A stretch of DNA of 64,000 nt from Ceratopteris richardii (GCA_020310875.1 CM035439.1:134407753-134471752); one strand, 5' to 3'; positions 31,301-41,700 are shown, numbered from the stretch's first letter. Program-made: numbers and translations. The notes: generated from the letters alone by a model not told the origin.

Positions 31301-32826
31301 AGTCATATGAAAAACTAGAGACTGAATGTGCCGATCTAAAGAAACAGTTAGCCAGTGTACCCACTGCTCAACAGGAGCCGGTAATCTTGCAACAATCTAC
31401 AGAAGAAATGGAGACCCTTCGGAAACAGGTGGCAGAACTCCAAGCACGCCTCTTACCATATGAACGACCACCCTCGCCCATTGAAGAACCAGAACCTGAA
31501 ACAGTAGTGGAAATCCCCGTCGAGGATAGCTACGAAGAGCCATACGAGCCTATGCCGACGCTTGGTGGTCGAACTACAGAAGAAGGACAAGACACGTTAG
31601 AAATTCAAGTTCCAGATTGGGTCAGAAGGGTCGAGAAAGTGGGTAAGACACATGATGATCGTGTGGCCGTGCAAATGCAATCTCTCACGAATCTGGAAGA
31701 AACGGTCCTTCGGTCTTCCTACTTTCAACAATTATCCCATCACCGGTTAATCACAACATCAGAATCGCAATACATGCCTTATTTTGTCTTACTACATGAT
31801 TATAATGCAGAAGTCAAAAGACATACAGGGAAGGAGCCCACATTCGCTACTCAATTTGAGATAGGGGATTTACCGACCGATGCACGTGCTGGCTCGATTT
31901 TCCAACCTAATTGGCGTGCACGTTTACTCACCGATTACCCAGAGATGATGAGTACCTGGGCTACCATGCCACTCTATATCAAGTATAATCCATGCTATTG
32001 TCCAGTGGTACGTCGCAGATCCTGGCAAGCATTTGCAATCAAGGTACGCAACAATAAAGAGTGCTCGGCTTGGGTTAACTATCCATATTTTGCTCCACCT
32101 CGAGGACCTCCAACCGTAGCCTACATGATATCAACCATTCGGCACTGGTCCGCACGCCTAAATAATGTACCTGATATAGCAGCGAAAATGTGTATGAAGA
32201 TATTCGAGCTCATGACCATTGTCTTCAAAACCTTTCGGAATGTCCAAGCTCCATACATCTCCGCCCCTGGATTCGCTCAAGGCAACAAGGATCTAGTCTA
32301 CGACATGAGCCAAACCCCCTCGGTCACTATCATCTTTGCTTGGCATGCACGAATAAAGTACTTGCCCGCATGCTTCAAGCAGACATTTGAGGAAATGTTC
32401 TCTACGGGATTCTGGGAATACAATTCCGAAATTTTCATTCCCAGACCCACACACTTGCTACATCTATTCGCAGTAGAACAAGCGATCCATGCAGATCAGT
32501 TACGTCTGCCACATCCGGACATTCCAGGACCAATCGATTGGGATCGTATGATGACAGATTTGGCCAGAGGACTACGCTTACAAGAACATCAGCTTGCCAC
32601 TCAGGTTGTGGAATATTACATCCAACACTCCCAGCAACAAGGGTCTGTCAGGGACGACAGACGCGAGAGAGGGGGGGGTGTTGAGAGCAGTATGGGCACC
32701 CAAGGACTGACTAGACAAGGAAGCCAGGGCACCCAAGGATTGACTAGACAAGGAAGCCAACGGAGAGAGTCAGAACAAGGTGAAGGAGTAAGTAGACAAA
32801 GCAGTCGACGCAAATCTGGCAGATAG
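28399..32826 (+). CDS. Element B second gene (aORF), 1475-aa coiled-coil protein of unknown function
   Basis: Starts at ATG (MAEAAGTSS). Residues about 40-140 form a conserved domain (TSHWFTEVAGPLGEG, YLWES, FFTREFEKLQN, LPKPDFMRCYYLINTL). Residues about 175-320 are a second conserved helical domain (MQHFAFSVQDRFTMPHKKIW, LTRIIYRCLAYDIP). Then come an acidic run (about 395-455), a Pro/Thr/Ser-rich region (about 540-800), a coiled coil (about 816-1020) and a conserved C-terminal domain (about 1070-1414) with NPCYCPVVRRRSW, WVNYPYF and FKQTFEEMFSTGFWEYNSEI. The last 49 residues are encoded by the 3' LTR and contain GTQGLTRQGSQ twice. No signal peptide or transmembrane helix is visible. D and E carry the same two-domain plan, so it is under selection, but I recognise no known family. 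A loose likeness to plant transposon-associated helical domains is only a guess. Confidence 0.93.
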   Translation: MAEAAGTSSHTETNPQVVDLDSLPVLPETVERPEELQAVKIIPIADPPRGHTMPVGKTSHWFTEVAGPLGEGTYLWESELDYNGKQGRYHFFTREFEKLQNAEGLRPIWEKAGLSAYFSARLPKPDFMRCYYLINTLTPNPNPKGASSFVIPSLTKGNELKRFRLSNNLVREALDMRGMHIPIEKETLVPDYMKNRSLTKLKDMVSMTPNIAIHLRMCMQHFAFSVQDRFTMPHKKIWFSLYLAETQSLTINLPHWIIDQIHLAHKRWPRKQVLYGCCALTRIIYRCLAYDIPIQRALMWNRVEQFRGRTSTGPPSKKIRGTVQVPCAQPRGATLTPDVTPPPRRVRPFTLRLPRRSTDGSTLIFPPIPTDLKFPSGAPLEELTNEDFEQLLQDVELEAEEAQQAENVQTQATTSQAPVTPVEVEEEEDGDEEQEDDEEEYDQEQQEEQQEVPELVGAPAYTAQLRRLYDTIKAVQERHQLSLVSGQALMQEMLSDEGVDQHFIDTLKLVSDSLGVPEAVHTAVRQSVRYDKRRVDTLPRAGKTIRIPVTEPEVPIETTATPTTPTDLSAETFVQTSPISPQRPPSPPSPPPPPPPTSEETTVITSALTYNPSSFKSFSFREPTSQDTLFSFVTNPLYTSSRLSSEPMTGHPIITSVVGNPAPTEGTLCFPTYPPIRVPPFHDPHFPSGPHTSFNLTAPPQYPSFVEQFFRSPMFQRHLPPMFATTSIYTNTTLTSPTIPTYMVAPAHTTLSDPMDISPTTAPLPTISPPSPPLPPTSPLTSLAHTAFTTPLPNPTSSAFQTFPLASHNVNSTFNTLLQCAHQLQQDYHQLEERTAALQAESQRLQARVTTLEADYLTLLDEHTTLQQAHSELESKASTVDDQAVKELETVLQAQMISNATLRRNIGLLRKHMAAALEENKRLQQQNQDNFEAAMEGTVGATISPTRYRAVPSEDIRILLEEHANFLESYEKLETECADLKKQLASVPTAQQEPVILQQSTEEMETLRKQVAELQARLLPYERPPSPIEEPEPETVVEIPVEDSYEEPYEPMPTLGGRTTEEGQDTLEIQVPDWVRRVEKVGKTHDDRVAVQMQSLTNLEETVLRSSYFQQLSHHRLITTSESQYMPYFVLLHDYNAEVKRHTGKEPTFATQFEIGDLPTDARAGSIFQPNWRARLLTDYPEMMSTWATMPLYIKYNPCYCPVVRRRSWQAFAIKVRNNKECSAWVNYPYFAPPRGPPTVAYMISTIRHWSARLNNVPDIAAKMCMKIFELMTIVFKTFRNVQAPYISAPGFAQGNKDLVYDMSQTPSVTIIFAWHARIKYLPACFKQTFEEMFSTGFWEYNSEIFIPRPTHLLHLFAVEQAIHADQLRLPHPDIPGPIDWDRMMTDLARGLRLQEHQLATQVVEYYIQHSQQQGSVRDDRRERGGGVESSMGTQGLTRQGSQGTQGLTRQGSQRRESEQGEGVSRQSSRRKSGR
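32644..32661 (+). other. Conserved pre-PPT hairpin, element B
   Basis: TCTGTC-AGGGAC-GACAGA, a 6-bp stem with a 6-nt loop, ends 17 bp before the LTR. The same stem with a different loop occurs at the same distance in D (38726-38743) and E (49513-49531). In B it lies inside the aORF coding sequence (GSVRDDR). Confidence 0.75.
32665..32678 (+). other. Element B polypurine tract
   Basis: GAGAGAGGGGGGGG directly before the 3' LTR, the expected plus-strand primer. It is translated as part of the aORF (RERGGG). Confidence 0.92.
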
Positions 32827-33343
32827 GCCCTTCAATTTTTCCAAATCTACATCTTTTAACAGTGATTCTTATCACTAACAATCATTGTAAATACCATTTC
32901 ATATTTTTGTAGCTCCATTTTGTGCAAGCCAAGGAGTCCTTGAGCTTGAGGAGCCTTAGAAGTACCTACATATCAATTTTCATATTTTTTAGACTCCGTT
33001 TAAGCCCTCAAATTGGCCCTGGAACCTAATTTTTAACTAGGCCGGACACTAGGTCTGGACAGGGCCAAAACCTAGTCAAAAACTATAAAAAGAGCTAGAG
33101 AGCTCATTTTTGAGGTTAGATTGTAATTGAAACGAACTTGTAAGAGCATTTTGAAAGTAATCTAAAAGCTCCATTGATTCTCACTCTTTGTCTTGCCTTG
33201 TGTGTGCGTGTGTGTGAATGTGTGTGCATGCTAGTGTGCTTCTCACTCACGCACTTGTGCTGCCGCTTGCTCGAGGTCTTCATACCATCCTCACGTCTTC
33301 CCGGATTGACATTAAAGGAGGTGCTACTCATCATTGAGCTACA
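32679..33343 (+). repeat. Element B 3' LTR (665 bp)
   Basis: Matches 16240-16904 with one substitution seen by eye (33205 T versus 16766 C, a CpG-to-TpG change). The first 148 bp, including two 33-bp repeats at 32694-32759, are the end of the aORF. TATA box at 33084-33092. Followed by TCTTG. Confidence 0.97.
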
Positions 33344-33348
33344 TCTTG
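33344..33348 (+). repeat. Target-site duplication of element B, right copy (TCTTG)
   Basis: Second copy of the 5-bp duplication (see 16235-16239). After it, element C continues in the same frame it had at 16234. Confidence 0.97.
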
Positions 33349-33878
33349 CCTTCATTTTTGGTGGTCTCTTGTGTGGTTAACCTCACATCATTTGTAAGCT
33401 CTTCATGTCTCTGAGGATGAGCACCTACCTCATAGAAGTATTCTTCATCTGATGCAAAAGGTGGGTCCATAATGATTGACTCTAGATCAGAGTCACTTGC
33501 ATCCTCAAATGCATCAGTGCTAGGTTCACATTCTTCTAGAACCGAATCTCCCATGATTGGCTCTATGGAAAAGACTGAAATGTCATAGCCATCCTCATCA
33601 CAGTGAGGTGTCCATTGTTCTTCATTGATGGCTACATCCATTGTTGCTAAAATCTCCGCCCAGCCATGAGGTTCAAATTCTTCATCAGGGAATACTACAG
33701 GTGCGTAGGCTGGCTCCTGGACCGATCTATGAGTTTCCTTCACACCTATCTCTCTAGCTTTTTCTCTCTTCTCCTCTTCTACTACTACTTTACACATCCA
33801 CAAAGTGTATCCCTGATGGGTAACTGGGAGATAGGTATTTCCCTCTTCTCCTTCACTCATGTCTCCTATCTTATCCAA
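33344..33878 (-). pseudogene. Element C acidic linker with protease 1 deleted in frame
   Basis: One open frame matching the B linker between protease 1 and RT (EEFEPHGWAEILATMDVAIN, CDEDGYDISVFS, MDPPFASDEEYF). It starts just before protease 1 (NTYLPVTHQGYT) and jumps at about 33799-33815 to LWMCKV. About 455 bp (B 22637-23091), the whole first protease, are missing without loss of frame. The join has short shared sequence (ACAC). C could therefore not mature its own Gag through this protease. Confidence 0.9.
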
Positions 33879-33897
33879 TTGGTATTTTTGGGACTGT

Positions 33898-36041
33898 TCA
33901 ATGAGATCCTACCTGGGAATGAGATTTCGCTACATCTGGCACTTGTTTGGCTACATGTTTCCACAATTCAAGCTTAACCTTGAGTAGCTCTTCTAAAGTG
34001 AGGTTGCACTGCACTTTAATGTTCTTTACTACCTTCGTATTCCTAGGTATGATCGAATCTTCATTTCTTATCATGACCGTGGGAGCTCTCATGCAAGTAG
34101 ACTTAGTTTCCCAGGGGCCTGTGAAATGTGGTAACTCTTGCAAGGAATTAGACTCAAAGTCTAACCCTTCATGTGAGTGGGCACTCTCCTGTTCTCCATA
34201 AATGGAAGGAATGTCTTGTGAGAATTGATCGTGCACATCATCCACAAGTTCAATTGGAGGGGGATTTTCACTTTCTTTAGCCCATTTCTCTTCTTGAATC
34301 TCTCGCAAAAATGCTGGACAATATCGATTCATAGACGAAGATGTGTCTGGCTCAGTGGAGTTAGGCACATAAGCTTCTTGGGGAGGAATGCTTATTCTAT
34401 CACTTACACTCTCCTTGAGCTGAGAGGAGGCTCCTTCTCCAGACTTTGCAAGTAATCTTTCCAATCTATCTAATAGACCATCAAAATGCAATGGTGTTCT
34501 AGTGGAGCTAGAGCCATTGAACAAGCGACTGGCTTCAAACATGGTTTATGCCAATTCGACCATCTTAGCACAAATCTTTGTTCGCTCTATCTCTAGATCG
34601 GCTCTAGGGTAACATTTGTCATGATCTGTCACATTTGGCCCTTCTTGGATTCTGGCCTGATATGCTTTAAGCATCATGTCTAGATCCTCAGGGGTGGGAT
34701 CGGCTAGGACTGATCCTACTCTGGGTGGTGGGTGGGTTATGTGTGGTGGATTAGAAGGTTGGGGAATAGAATGTGTTGGGTTGAAGGGAGATGGAAATGG
34801 TAATGGTGGGGTAGTGTGAGCGTGGTTTTGAGATGCAAGTTCACTTATCTTTGCTTTGGTTTCTCTCAAGCTTTCTTCAAGTTTGCTCATTTTTTGTGAC
34901 CATTGTCTTTTCATTCTCTCCCAGCTATCTCTCCATGCTCTTGTCCTTTTCTTGGTTATACTCTTTGTCTCACTCACCTCAGAACTCTTTTCCTGCCCTA
35001 CTCCTTGAGTTTGCTGCAAGGCTTGAGCTCTAGTGACCACATGCACTGGGGTTGTGGATGTTACACTTCCTGTAGAATCTACTACTAACCCGATAACATT
35101 GATAGGAGCAATTTTTGGCATATTGATGGGGTTCTTGGGACACTCTCGTATCAAATGCTCCTTTCCAAAATCTAGGCAAAATCCTTGAATGGTCACAGAT
35201 TGGGTTTATGTAGGTGCTGGTAGAGGGCAATCACGGATGAGGTGATCTCCCTGACATCAAAAGCATGGACCTCTAGGGAATGGAGGTTTATCTGCCTAGG
35301 TTGAGGTCTAGAGTTGGGGTTTGCGTACATAACGTTTGTATAATCTGGCTCCCAACTAGATTCACTGGGTTCTTCATAATAGTATGACTCATTATGCTCG
35401 GCTGACTGCATGTAGTAAGCCTGTGGGCTATCAATATGTGTGGAGTCAAAACTATGGTCACTTGGATCACTTTCTGATAGCAAGGGTGTTACGGGGACTA
35501 TGGCTCTATTCAGATTTTCTTCAGCAGATGCATATTTCACTGGCATCACATTGGTTGGAGCAGGGGGTTGCTGCGTTAGGACTGGTTGAGGTCTAGGCTT
35601 CCCTTGATAGGGGGGTTGGTAGGATTGTTGGGGCCTACCATATTGCTGTGGTGGGTACTGAGTCTGGAATCTACCATGTTGTGGATATGGCTGAGGATAG
35701 TTGTGCCTGACAGTCTGCTTGTTATAAGGACAATCTTGTGTAGTGTGATTGGTGTACCTTCGCTCTATGGTGCAGTACTGGCTACTAGGATTCACTTGGG
35801 GTTGAGTCATAATGGGGCATACACTCGCCATATGGTCACCTCCACAAGTATAGCATCGTTTTCCTGGCGCAAATCTTGGTATTTGTTTACTAGAGACTCC
35901 TAGCTTCTGAGCTACTTTCTCAGCGAGTTCCTCAATAGATGTGGATTGCGAAGAAGAGAGGCTAGTAGAACTATCTGAATCTTTGTAGATTTTTGAAAGT
36001 TCTAATTCCTCTCCTAGATTATCCTCAATGTCTATGCACAT
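33898..36041 (-). pseudogene. Element C Gag C-terminal half, zinc knuckles and linker
   Basis: Three successive frames (36041-35193, 35196-34546, 34542-33898) matching B from the end of the Gag core to just before protease 1. Contains knuckle 1 (CYTCGGDHMASVC), the conserved CxxE...H...C motif (YCTIERRYTNHTTQDC), knuckle 2 with its first Cys region disturbed near 35260 and knuckle 3 changed to FCLDFGKEHLIREC, losing one Cys. A frame change near 35195 and a stop near 34545 make it non-functional. The B proline heptads are present only once. Confidence 0.88.
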
Positions 36042-37528
36042 GCGTACACATTATTCTATGGTTCTGGGGTCTTTCAGATACACATATGATCTGAGCTTGG
36101 TACTCAGCAATCCATCTAAAAACAAAGCCACTTGCTTGGCTGGTGTGGGTAACTCAGGCATCAGACACCTCTCTAGGTACTGCCTAAACCGTCTTCCTGC
36201 CAGTCGGATCGTCTCTTGAGGTGTTTGCTTGAAGCTATGAATCAGGGAGGAAGTATTATGCCGTATGCCACTCTTAGAGAACTCAGTGACGAAAGCTTCT
36301 AAAAGTTGTTCTATGCTCCTAAACTATCTCTCATGTAGTGGTTGAAACCATGTAAGAGCTGTGTTTCTAAGAGTTATGCCAAAAGCATTGTATTGTGTGA
36401 ATAGGTCCTCAACTTGTTGAGCTCTCAAGACTTGCCTAAATTCTGTCACATGGTCGTAAGGGTCTCCAGTGCCATCGAAGTAATTCTTCATGGACTTCAC
36501 CAGCTGAGTTGGCCTCAGGGTCCTAGTGTGTTCTCTCAGCCTTGGCAAAGGGAAATCATCAGCATTTCTTTGGTTCCTTGGGGCTCTAGGTCTCTCGGTT
36601 TCTTCTCTATCCGTTTCTGTTCTCATCCTTTCTCTTCCCAGGGGGTTGGCAAAGCTTATCTCAGGTCTATCTCTACTTCTATCCCTTTGAGCTCCATGAG
36701 CGTGGGAAGTCCCAGCTCCTTGGTAGCTGTAGGACACATTGGACCAAGGTTGGGGAAAAACAAATTCACCCTTCCAAGTGTAGGCATGTCTCCCATGCTC
36801 TGAGACCACGAAGATCCTCTCTGACGTATTGTCTAAGTAGGTCACTTTGCTTGGGCTCTCAGGATCTTTAAACTCATAAATTGTGAGAGCTCCTACTTCA
36901 TGAGGCTCGTCAGGCTTATACCTCCAAAAGGCCTCATCGGTTTCTCGGTTTAAAAGCAAATCTATGCTTTTATTATCTTGGGGAACCCACTCTGGAGTCA
37001 TGATTCTGGTCAGGACTCATTTGCCACGGGGAGTCCTTGGCTCTCTCCCTAAGTTCCCTTGCTCTATATCACCCATGTCAGTCTCTGCGATCACATTGCC
37101 GAACTCGTCTGTCCTATCGGGAAGGGTGGAGACTACATAAATAGTCCCTTCTTTATCTAGGTATGCTCCATTCTCGAACTTGACTACCAGATGTTCTAGT
37201 CCATGGGGTTGATCGGGATTCTTAATCTGGACCACAGATCGTCTTAGGCCGCCTTTGTAGATGCGAGCACCTAGACGATTAGTCTTGATGTATTCCAATT
37301 GAGTCTTGTAAGGTCCTTCTGGCTTTTCTAGGTATGCTACCCTTAACTACCTACTGGTTTCTCCATGTCATAGGACATCTCGGAATCACTTGTTTCTGAT
37401 CTGGGAATGTATGGGTAATCACTCAACTACTGGGCCCAAGACCTAGCAGTGTGATTCACACTAGCTTCAGAAGATCTGAGGCTTTTTTTGTCTCAGCCTA
37501 AGTGTCTTCCTGACCTAAGTTTCATATG
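36042..37528 (-). pseudogene. Element C Gag N-terminal half
   Basis: Matches B from KLRSGRHLG (about 37528, B has NLRSGRHLA) through the Gag core (VKSMKNYFDGTGDPYDH, TALTWFQPLHER). The frame is mostly kept but broken by stops near 37500, 37430, 37330, 37017, 36324 and 36050. The stop at 36324 corresponds to a CAG codon in B (ERQFRS), a C-to-T change. Confidence 0.88.
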
Positions 37529-38097
37529 CCTGAACTTGATATTTGACCAATTCAAGTTTACTTTTGTTCCTTAGAATTTTTGCACTTAAGATCTACTTAA
37601 TGCTTGTACTTAGTTGATTAGTTCTCTTGGACTTGATTCATGCCTAGCATCACTCTAATTAATCAGCACACCTAAGTCGTATTTAGCCTAAGCTAGAATT
37701 GACAAAGGAGGGTTGAGAGAACTTCCAACCTCAATTCTCTGGCTGCTCAGACTGCTGCACAAGCCCAGGTAGCCTTCTCCCAAGCTTGGTACTCACCCTT
37801 GCTAGCTTGCTCTGGAATGCCTTGATTGCACACTATGTTCCTACAAGGGTTCACCAGTTAATATTGTCCTGGATTACAATGAATTGACAGACACACATCA
37901 ACAAATATATGCCCCCCTTGGAGTAGCTCATTGTACCCCCAAAATCTTATGACCCCCTAATCCTACCGAATGGCCAACTTAAAAATACATGTTCTAAAAC
38001 TCCATGTTTGATTCTTACAAAACCCAATCAAGATCCACGTAGGATTCTCAATGAGCTTTCCAACGAGATCAAAATCTCATTAATCGGAGTTCGTATG
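37529..38097 (-). other. Element C leader fragment
   Basis: 569 bp upstream of the C Gag start. The end nearest D (about 38030-38097) matches the B leader near 18021-18063 (CATACGA, TTGGAAAGCTC), and a stretch near 37690-37710 matches TCTAGCTTAGGCTAA in B. No gene. The part that might contain a repeat array would be on the far side of D. Confidence 0.75.
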
Positions 38098-38708
38098 TGT
38101 CACTCTAGCACAATGGTGAGTACCAACGTGAGAAGATCCACCTCATAATTGTCTATCCGTGGAGACGTGAGGACTAGTATGAAGACTATGAGCAAGTGAA
38201 GGCACAAGTGTGTGAGTGAGAAGCACACAAGCACGCACACACATACACACACACGCGCACACAAGGCAAGAACAAGGAGAGGAACAATGGAGTTCTTTGC
38301 ATTAGTCAAAAAGTCTCTTACATAAGCTCAATTCACAAACAATCTAACCCGAAAAATGAGCTCTCTGGCTCTTTTTATAGTTTTCTAACTAGCTTTGGTC
38401 TTGTCCAGACCTAGTGTCCGGCCTAGTTAAAAATTAGGTTCTAGAGCCTATTTGAGGGCTCAAACGGAGTCTAAAAATTATGAAAATTGATATGTAGCTA
38501 GTTCTAATACTCCTCAAGCTCGAGGACTCCTCGGCTTGCACAAAATGGAGTCTATTCTACCAAAAATGGAATTTACAATGTTTGTGTAGTGATTAAAATC
38601 ACTTGAGTTGTAAATGGTCCATGGAAAAAATGATTGGGCCTTGTTGCCGTATTGTGCATGAATGCTCCGTTGTGCTAGTATGCTCTTCATCTAACTTGTA
38701 TGCCAACA
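38098..38708 (-). repeat. Element D 3' LTR (611 bp)
   Basis: On the minus strand begins TGTTGGCATA after a G-rich tract and ends GAGTGACA. Most of it aligns with the B LTR, including the TATA region, the GGCCGGACACTAGGTCTGGAC-like segment and the GT-rich stretch, but the first 100 bp differ. The inner edge is certain. The outer edge could be 38098 or 38104. Confidence 0.85.
38371..38379 (-). promoter_or_regulatory. TATA box in element D LTR
   Basis: Minus-strand TATAAAAAG, in the same context (followed by AGCCAGAGAGCTC) as in the B LTR. Confidence 0.65.
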
Positions 38709-38720
38709 CTCCCCCCTTCC
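38709..38720 (-). other. Element D polypurine tract
   Basis: Minus-strand GGAAGGGGGGAG directly before the 3' LTR. The aORF stop codon (TAG, 38720-38722) overlaps its start. Confidence 0.9.
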
Positions 38721-41700
38721 TAGCGTCTGTCGCCCCTGACAGACCTCTGTTCTATCGGGTGGTCGATATAGTATTGGATGACATTGGTGGCAAGTTCGTG
38801 TTCTCCTATCCTTAAGCCTCTTGCTAGATCAGCTTCCAATGCATCCCAATTTATTGCGCCAGGGACCTCTGGTTGCGGTGTGGTGTAGTACTCAGAGTAC
38901 ATTGCTTGTTCACAAGCAAAGAGATGGAGCAGGTGTGTTGGCTTCGGTGCGAAGACCTCCGAGTGATACTCCCAGAAACCTGATCTGAAGATTTCTTCGA
39001 AGGTCTGTTTGTAACATGCAGGGAGGTATTTGATGCGTGCATGCCAGGCGTAAGCCACACGAATACTGGGGGTGGTGCTCATGTCATACACCAAATCATA
39101 ATTTCCATTGGTAAACCCCGGTAGACGTACCTGTGGTGCGGCTGCATTTTTAAAGGTTTTCAGGACTACCTGCATCATATCTAAAATCTTAAGCATCATT
39201 TGAGCTGCCACATCGGGCATGGGCTTCAATCGCGGCATCCAATGTCGAATTGTTCCCATCATGTACGCTACCGACGGTGGTCCCTGTGGTGGCGCAATGT
39301 ACGGGTAGTTTAGCCATTCCTTGCATTGCGCGTTGTTCTGCACTTTGATATTGAATGCCTTCCAAGACCTGCGGCATGGAACTGGACCGTAGCATGGATT
39401 GTATAAGAGATGTAAAGGTGCGTTGTTCCATGTGCGTAGCATTTCTGGATATGTCTCTAGAAGCTTCTGCCGCCAGGTGGGTTGACGAATTTTGCCTTTT
39501 TGCACCTCTGGAGGAAGGTCTTCGGGTTGAAATTGGGTAGCAAAGGTAGGAATCTTACCCGTGACTCTCTGTATTTCTGCATTATAATCAGCCAGAATAA
39601 TATAATAAGGCCTGTATTGGAGTTCAGATGAGAGGATAAGGCGTCTCGATGACAAGTTCTTGAAGTAAGCAGATTGTAGCACAGTTTCCTCTATGACCCT
39701 CATGGCTTGATTTTGCACTACTGTGCGCTCTTCGTGAGAACTCCCGATTTCCTCCACTTGACGTAGCCATGGAGGCAGTGGTGCTTCGAATGTGTCCTGA
39801 GCTTCTTCCGTTTGTTGGCCTCATGGGAAGGGTTGTGGGTCGTATTCTTCATCAAATGTTTGTCCCACAGGAATTTGTACTACTTCTTCGTCGGTGGGAG
39901 CCTCTGGAGGGGAAGGTGGTCTCTCATATTGTAGTAGACGTGCTTGCAATTCGGTGACCTGTGTCTAGGGATCTTTTAAGGCCTCTGAGTCTGTGAGAAG
40001 TGAAGCCGCGGAGGAGGTGGTTTGAGAGGCAACTGTTGTTTCTTTTTGGTGTTTCTGCTTCAGTTGACCCAGTTCCTCTGATAGCTGGTCATGTGCTTCA
40101 AGCAGCATGGCATAGTCTTCCAATATGATCTTGATATTGTCGGGGGTCACTGCTTGAAACTTTGATGGGCTGATGGGTGCCCCAGGTGTGCTTTCGATAG
40201 CTGCTTCTAAGTTTTCCTGATTTTGTAATTGCAGGCGTCGATTCTCTTCATGAGCGGCAGCAAGATGTCGCTTGAGTAGGGCCATATTTTGCTGAAGCTT
40301 TGAATTGCGTTCCAGCTGTGTCCGTAGATGACCTTCTACCACTTGTATTGCTTCCTGATCTGTGTTCTATAACTGTACCTCCAATATGCTATGAGCCTCT
40401 TGGAGAGTTTGGAATTGTGTGTGGAGGCGAGCATTTTCCTCTTCTAGTGCAGCAAGGCGGTGTTGTAGTGTCTCCGAGTGCTCGTGCAAGTGTTCATTCT
40501 GTTGCTGGAGCTGATTGTATTCTGTCCTTAATTGTGATATACAAGCTAGCATGGTGTCCAATGCATTGCCTATAGATGAGGGGGTGGTGTTTACAATGGA
40601 AGATGCATGGGAAGGGAATTGGGGAAGGGGAAGAGTGAATGATGTGTCTATTGAAGACGTGTGTGTGGGTGAAATTGGTGGAGGGGGAATGGGAGGAGGT
40701 GGAAGCGTGGGGGGAGGGGGAGGTGCCGTGGGTGGTGAAATGTCCATACTTTCAGGAGTGGGTGCGAGTGTGGGGTCTACCATATACATTGGGATGGTAG
40801 GTGGTGTGTGTGTGAAAGTGGTGAATAGATGAGAAGTGGGGTGGGGAGCTGAAAAAAAAGGAAATAGTTGAGACCTGGGTTGAAAAGTTCTAGCAAGGAA
40901 GTTATGGAGGGATTGGAGAAGTGGAGAGATGGAGGTTGGGGGTTGAGGTTGTAGAGTTGAGGAGGGCATGAAGGGTGGTGTGGTAGTAGGGAAACCCATG
41001 AATATGGATCTGGAGTCAGGATGACCTATGGCTGAGGGCATGGGGGATGGTTGTCCTAGGGCAGGCTCTATGAACGATTCGGTGGATTGTGTAGTGATGG
41101 TGGTTGCTTCATAGATTGGGTTATCAGAGGTGGAGAATAGGGTTGAACTAGAGATGGGAGTACGAAAGATGAAGGTTTGTTCGGTAGGTTGAGTGGTCGA
41201 GGTGATTTCCACGGTTTCTGTACTAGGAGGCGATGGTGGGGTTGTGGGTGGTAGTGGCTCGGTTGATTCCTCATGGGTGACTGGGTGCTCTTGGCTAGCG
41301 GTTTTTGCTGCTTGGGAAGTTGTCCCAATGGGTTCAGATGTAGTAATCGGCCCTTCTGCCGTTGTAATGGGGATCTGGATGTTTTTACCTGACCGTGGTC
41401 GTGTGTGGAATCTTCGTGGATCATATTGAACTGGCGATCCCCTAATGGCGGTCCGAACTGCTTCTACTACCCCATATGTTTCTGCCATTAATAAGAGACC
41501 TTCACTATATTCTGAGTCAACTCCTGCTTCTTCCAACAGCTGAGTCATGAGTACTCTACTGCTCTGTTTGGTGAGCAGTTGTTGCGATCGCACTCGTTCC
41601 ATGATTTGATACAGCCTTCAGAGTTCTACTGTATAGGCTGGGGCTTCAGTGGTCTCCTCTTCATATGCTCCTTCTTCTTCTAGGTGTCCTTGTTGTTGAC

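Larger units (their letters stand above)
16240..33343 (+). mobile_element. Gypsy element B, complete, 17,104 bp
   Basis: Complete element with 665-bp LTRs (16240-16904 and 32679-33343), a TCTTG target duplication, a tRNA-Asp-like primer site, an 1.8-kb leader with a tandem array, a 3157-aa Gag-Pol, a 211-bp spacer, a 1475-aa second gene, a conserved hairpin and a polypurine tract. By eye the LTRs differ at one position (16766 C, 33205 T), so insertion was recent. Both genes are free of stops and frameshifts, which makes B the reference copy for interpreting C and D. The size is about three times that of a simple gypsy element. Confidence 0.97.
33344..38097 (-). mobile_element. Gypsy element C, right (5') segment
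   Basis: Holds the linker, Gag and part of the leader of element C on the minus strand, colinear with B from about 18000 to 23560. The left edge is the B insertion site. The right edge at 38097/38098 is where the 3' LTR of D begins, at a point where the C leader still matches the B leader. D therefore inserted into the C leader, and the C 5' LTR should lie beyond the right end of the window. Confidence 0.9.

Noticed and set aside
28399-32826. aORF as a retroviral envelope gene
   Set aside because: Position and likely splicing fit, but there is no signal peptide, transmembrane helix or furin-like site, and the protein is rich in coiled coil and proline.
37300-38097. 5' LTR of element C just left of 38098
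   Set aside because: No tRNA-Asp primer site or TG...CA boundary occurs here, and the LTR at 38098-38708 has a polypurine tract on its right, so it is the 3' LTR of D.
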